DNA of 64,000 bases. It comes from Apostichopus japonicus (lineage: Eukaryota; Echinodermata; Holothuroidea; Aspidochirotida; Stichopodidae). The first letter of the stretch is position 1; every line of letters begins with the position of its first letter. Under the pieces are notes generated by a model that worked only from the letters and a program-made list of their open reading frames with translations, ran no database searches and had not been told where the DNA came from. The translations under genes were made by a program, and so were the position numbers. Positions 62,076 to 64,000 of this stretch are shown in pieces. The stretch is taken from NCBI RefSeq assembly GCF_037975245.1, contig NC_092566.1:14121001-14185000 (forward strand). The letters run 5' to 3'.

Positions 62076-62230
62076 GGAGCCGTTCAAGTGGGTTCCACGG
62101 ATAAAATCAATAGATAGGTCGAAAAGAAACTCCATGCCAATTTTGGTACTTTTGTCCGGCCGGTAACGTTAATCTTGAAAATTGTTGCTAAGCCACCTGA
62201 CTATCTTGCTGTCTTTGAGGGCTGACCTCT

Positions 62231-62587
62231 TTAAAGGGTGTGAAGACTCGCGCAAAAAGAAACGTCTAATGCCAGTAATCTGACCTTGTTTCGAATGAGG
62301 TACGTGTAAACAGAAGTGTTAGACACCACCATCGATCCCAGAAAATACACACACAGCTTGCTACCTTCGGTAATTAGACAATATTGTACAGTCAGCACAT
62401 ACTGCTGCGGTATATACGATACAGCGATGGACATTTCAGGTCCAGCTAAAGATAACAAGGTTTTACGTTTCATTACTGCCTGCATTTTGTAGCGACACGA
62501 ACAAAACGTCACTTGCAAGCAACAGAAATTTAACTTTCTCAGATGGCCGCATGGGGGCGGTTTGGGGCGAGTCTTCAATGCCTTTAA
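62231..62587. mobile_element. TTAA-flanked MITE, copy 2
   Basis: Same family and orientation as the copy in ADH5 intron 2: it starts TTAAAGGGTGTGAAGACTCG, ends CGAGTCTTCAATGCCTTTAA, with TTAA at both ends. Small insertions and deletions separate the copies. It begins 27 bp after the fold-back element. Confidence 0.85.
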
Positions 62588-63490
62588 GGTAATGATAAAG
62601 TACCTTACCTTGCTAAATCAATGAGTTCATTCTTTCTACTGTTGCGAAGTTACCCTCTATGTAATTTGACTTTTCTGATGTCTCTTGATTTCATTTCAAG
62701 TAACCATCAACAAAGGTAGCGGTGTGATACAGATATTTGTAATGATCAGACCACTCCAAATGGTCTTATTAAATTCTGATGCTGTTTGGAAGACTTCAGG
62801 TTAGTGGTCAGTTGAGGGAAAACTTGTTCAAGCCACTGTTGAGTTCTGGATATAATTCGCTGCCATAATCGACGATTGTCACGATAATAAAGGAAATAAA
62901 CGCTCGATAAGTGTACAAATAAAACTCTTGTTACAATCTTCTCGTTTGTTGTTCTCAGGGAGTTGTGGGTAATTCCAAGTGTGAACACGGGTGCATACAA
63001 GTAAAATGAGTAGCAGTGAGTGTGCAACTCCAAAAGAACATATGAGGTGATCTATATCTCAACAGCCACCACCTATATGACGCTGACATCACAAAGGCAC
63101 TGAGAGTATATAACTTTGTTCTGGGATTTGAAAAACAAAAGTAAACCTAAATCATGAAATCAAAAAGGTGTTAACTTTAGCTCTGGGCATTATTCACAAA
63201 TGAATGAATAAAAGATGTACTAATAGTCATTGGTTGATTAAATCTAATAAAATGACTTCAAATTTGATATTTTTTGTTCATTTATAACCATCCATGTTGG
63301 CTGACCTTGTTATTGTTTTTTTTTTGCTAGGCTTTGTTATACAAGCATTTTGTGTCGTGTGTGATCATTCTAACCAAAACATGAATGTGTAAAAGTAAGT
63401 TGGTCTGAAGTTTCGATCCTAGCAGGAATAAACAACTCTATGTGGTTATAGCCGTCATATGGCTGTTATCACGTATTAAACAATTTAATC
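62588..63490. other. Intergenic stretch, nothing recognised
   Basis: AT-rich sequence with only short, unremarkable open frames and a T run near 63320. Confidence 0.5.
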
Positions 63491-63494
63491 CGAT

Positions 63495-63581
63495 ATTTAA
63501 CAGAGCGGGAAGCCCGTGGTTCGAATCCCGGTGGAGGCTGAAAGTTTTTTCACTGTTCTTGATTTTCCAACTCATTACGAT

Positions 63582-63635
<54 letters not shown>
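63495..63635 (+). repeat. SINE-like fragment ending in a (TA)n microsatellite
   Basis: A box B-like GTGGTTCGAATCCCGGT at about 63518 is followed by a short body and about 24 TA units (63587-63634). No clear box A is seen upstream, so the tRNA origin is uncertain. Confidence 0.45.
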
Positions 63636-63636
<1 letters not shown>

Positions 63637-64000
63637 TACTTTAACATCTCGCAGAGTATAAATAAAATCGTATGTGCAACGTGTGTATGATCATGGAGCT
63701 ATAGCTCCATATGGTATGATGTATGATATAGTTAAGCCAAAAAAAAATCAAGCAATAAAGAAAGGTAGGGCGCGTTGATTGTGTATTATGATTAAATAAT
63801 ACTTATATGATCAGAATTAATCATATGATACAGAAGAAAGAAACCAGCTGCTTATATCAGATTATCCAAATATTAAAATGCACTGTGGTAAAGGACGTGG
63901 CAAACATACATTGTAAAAATTTTTTTTTTTTCAGTACACGATCATTGTCTATTATTACATAAACATTGTCACTTTTTTGGGCTACTTGTTTGCTCACGCT
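63636..64000. other. Window end, nothing recognised
   Basis: AT-rich sequence without a supported gene or element. Confidence 0.5.

Larger units (their letters stand above)
58351..62203. mobile_element. 3.85-kb fold-back element with subterminal tandem repeats
   Basis: The outer ends are inverted repeats of at least 120 bp: TAGTCAGGTGGCTTAGCAA at 58351 and its reverse complement ending at 62203, both followed inward by ACGTTACCGGCCGGACAAAA and by TATCTATTGATTTTATCCGT. The right arm has a 12-base insertion. Next come tandem units of about 160 bp, about 2-3 on the left (58475-58830) and about 4 on the right (61545-62075) in opposite orientation. Each unit contains AAGATGGCGGCCAAAATC. The centre holds a decayed LINE. 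A clear target-site duplication was not found. Confidence 0.8.

Overview
This window is nuclear DNA of an animal. It is AT-rich, its genes are split by short-to-medium introns with ordinary GT-AG splice sites, and its intergenic and intronic DNA is crowded with DNA transposons, LINE and SINE remnants and minisatellites. The gene content (a hair-cell-type large cadherin, a RING/beta-propeller TRIM-like protein, a class III alcohol dehydrogenase) and the style of repeats suggest a marine deuterostome invertebrate, most likely an echinoderm. That placement is inference; nothing here fixes the species.

Layout. (1) About 1.3-28.7 kb, plus strand: the 3' part of a large cadherin gene. I can thread 22 coding exons with consistent phase (1512 codons plus stop). 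They encode the end of one extracellular cadherin (EC) repeat, eight further EC repeats, a membrane-adjacent domain resembling that of cadherin-23, one transmembrane helix, a cysteine-rich juxtamembrane stretch and a long cytoplasmic tail with a 40-residue tandem duplication and a C-terminal PDZ-ligand-like end. The 5' part of the gene lies outside the window. Introns hold a 54-bp minisatellite with a 270-bp higher-order period (12.2-14.3 kb), a fold-back element flanked by TTAA, a LINE remnant and a tRNA-Lys-like sequence. (2) 28.9-29.8 kb: a diverged array of units of about 70 bp. (3) 32.3-33.6 kb, minus strand: an intronless coding region for a RING finger plus beta-propeller protein, with signs of an intron in its 5' UTR. 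(4) 38.5-57.3 kb, plus strand: a complete 10-exon gene for class III alcohol dehydrogenase / S-(hydroxymethyl)glutathione dehydrogenase (ADH5, 378 aa), with all zinc ligands and the class III arginine. Its introns contain a SINE, a TTAA-flanked MITE, a 1.7-kb hAT-type element with an exact 8-bp target-site duplication, a 1.4-kb element with long inverted repeats, and a 20-bp minisatellite rich in GATA motifs. (5) 57.4-64 kb: a 27-bp-type minisatellite; a 3.85-kb fold-back element whose arms are tandem repeats of about 160 bp carrying YY1-like motifs and whose centre holds a decayed minus-strand LINE reverse transcriptase; a second copy of the TTAA MITE; and a SINE-like piece with a TA microsatellite.

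The three genes have no evident functional link: one is an adhesion receptor, one a probable ubiquitin ligase, and one a housekeeping enzyme for formaldehyde detoxification and S-nitrosoglutathione metabolism. The most unusual material is the cadherin tail and the two families of structured repeats (the 54/270-bp array and the YY1-motif fold-back element). All coordinates come from reading the sequence by eye; splice sites were chosen by GT-AG rule, phase and domain continuity.
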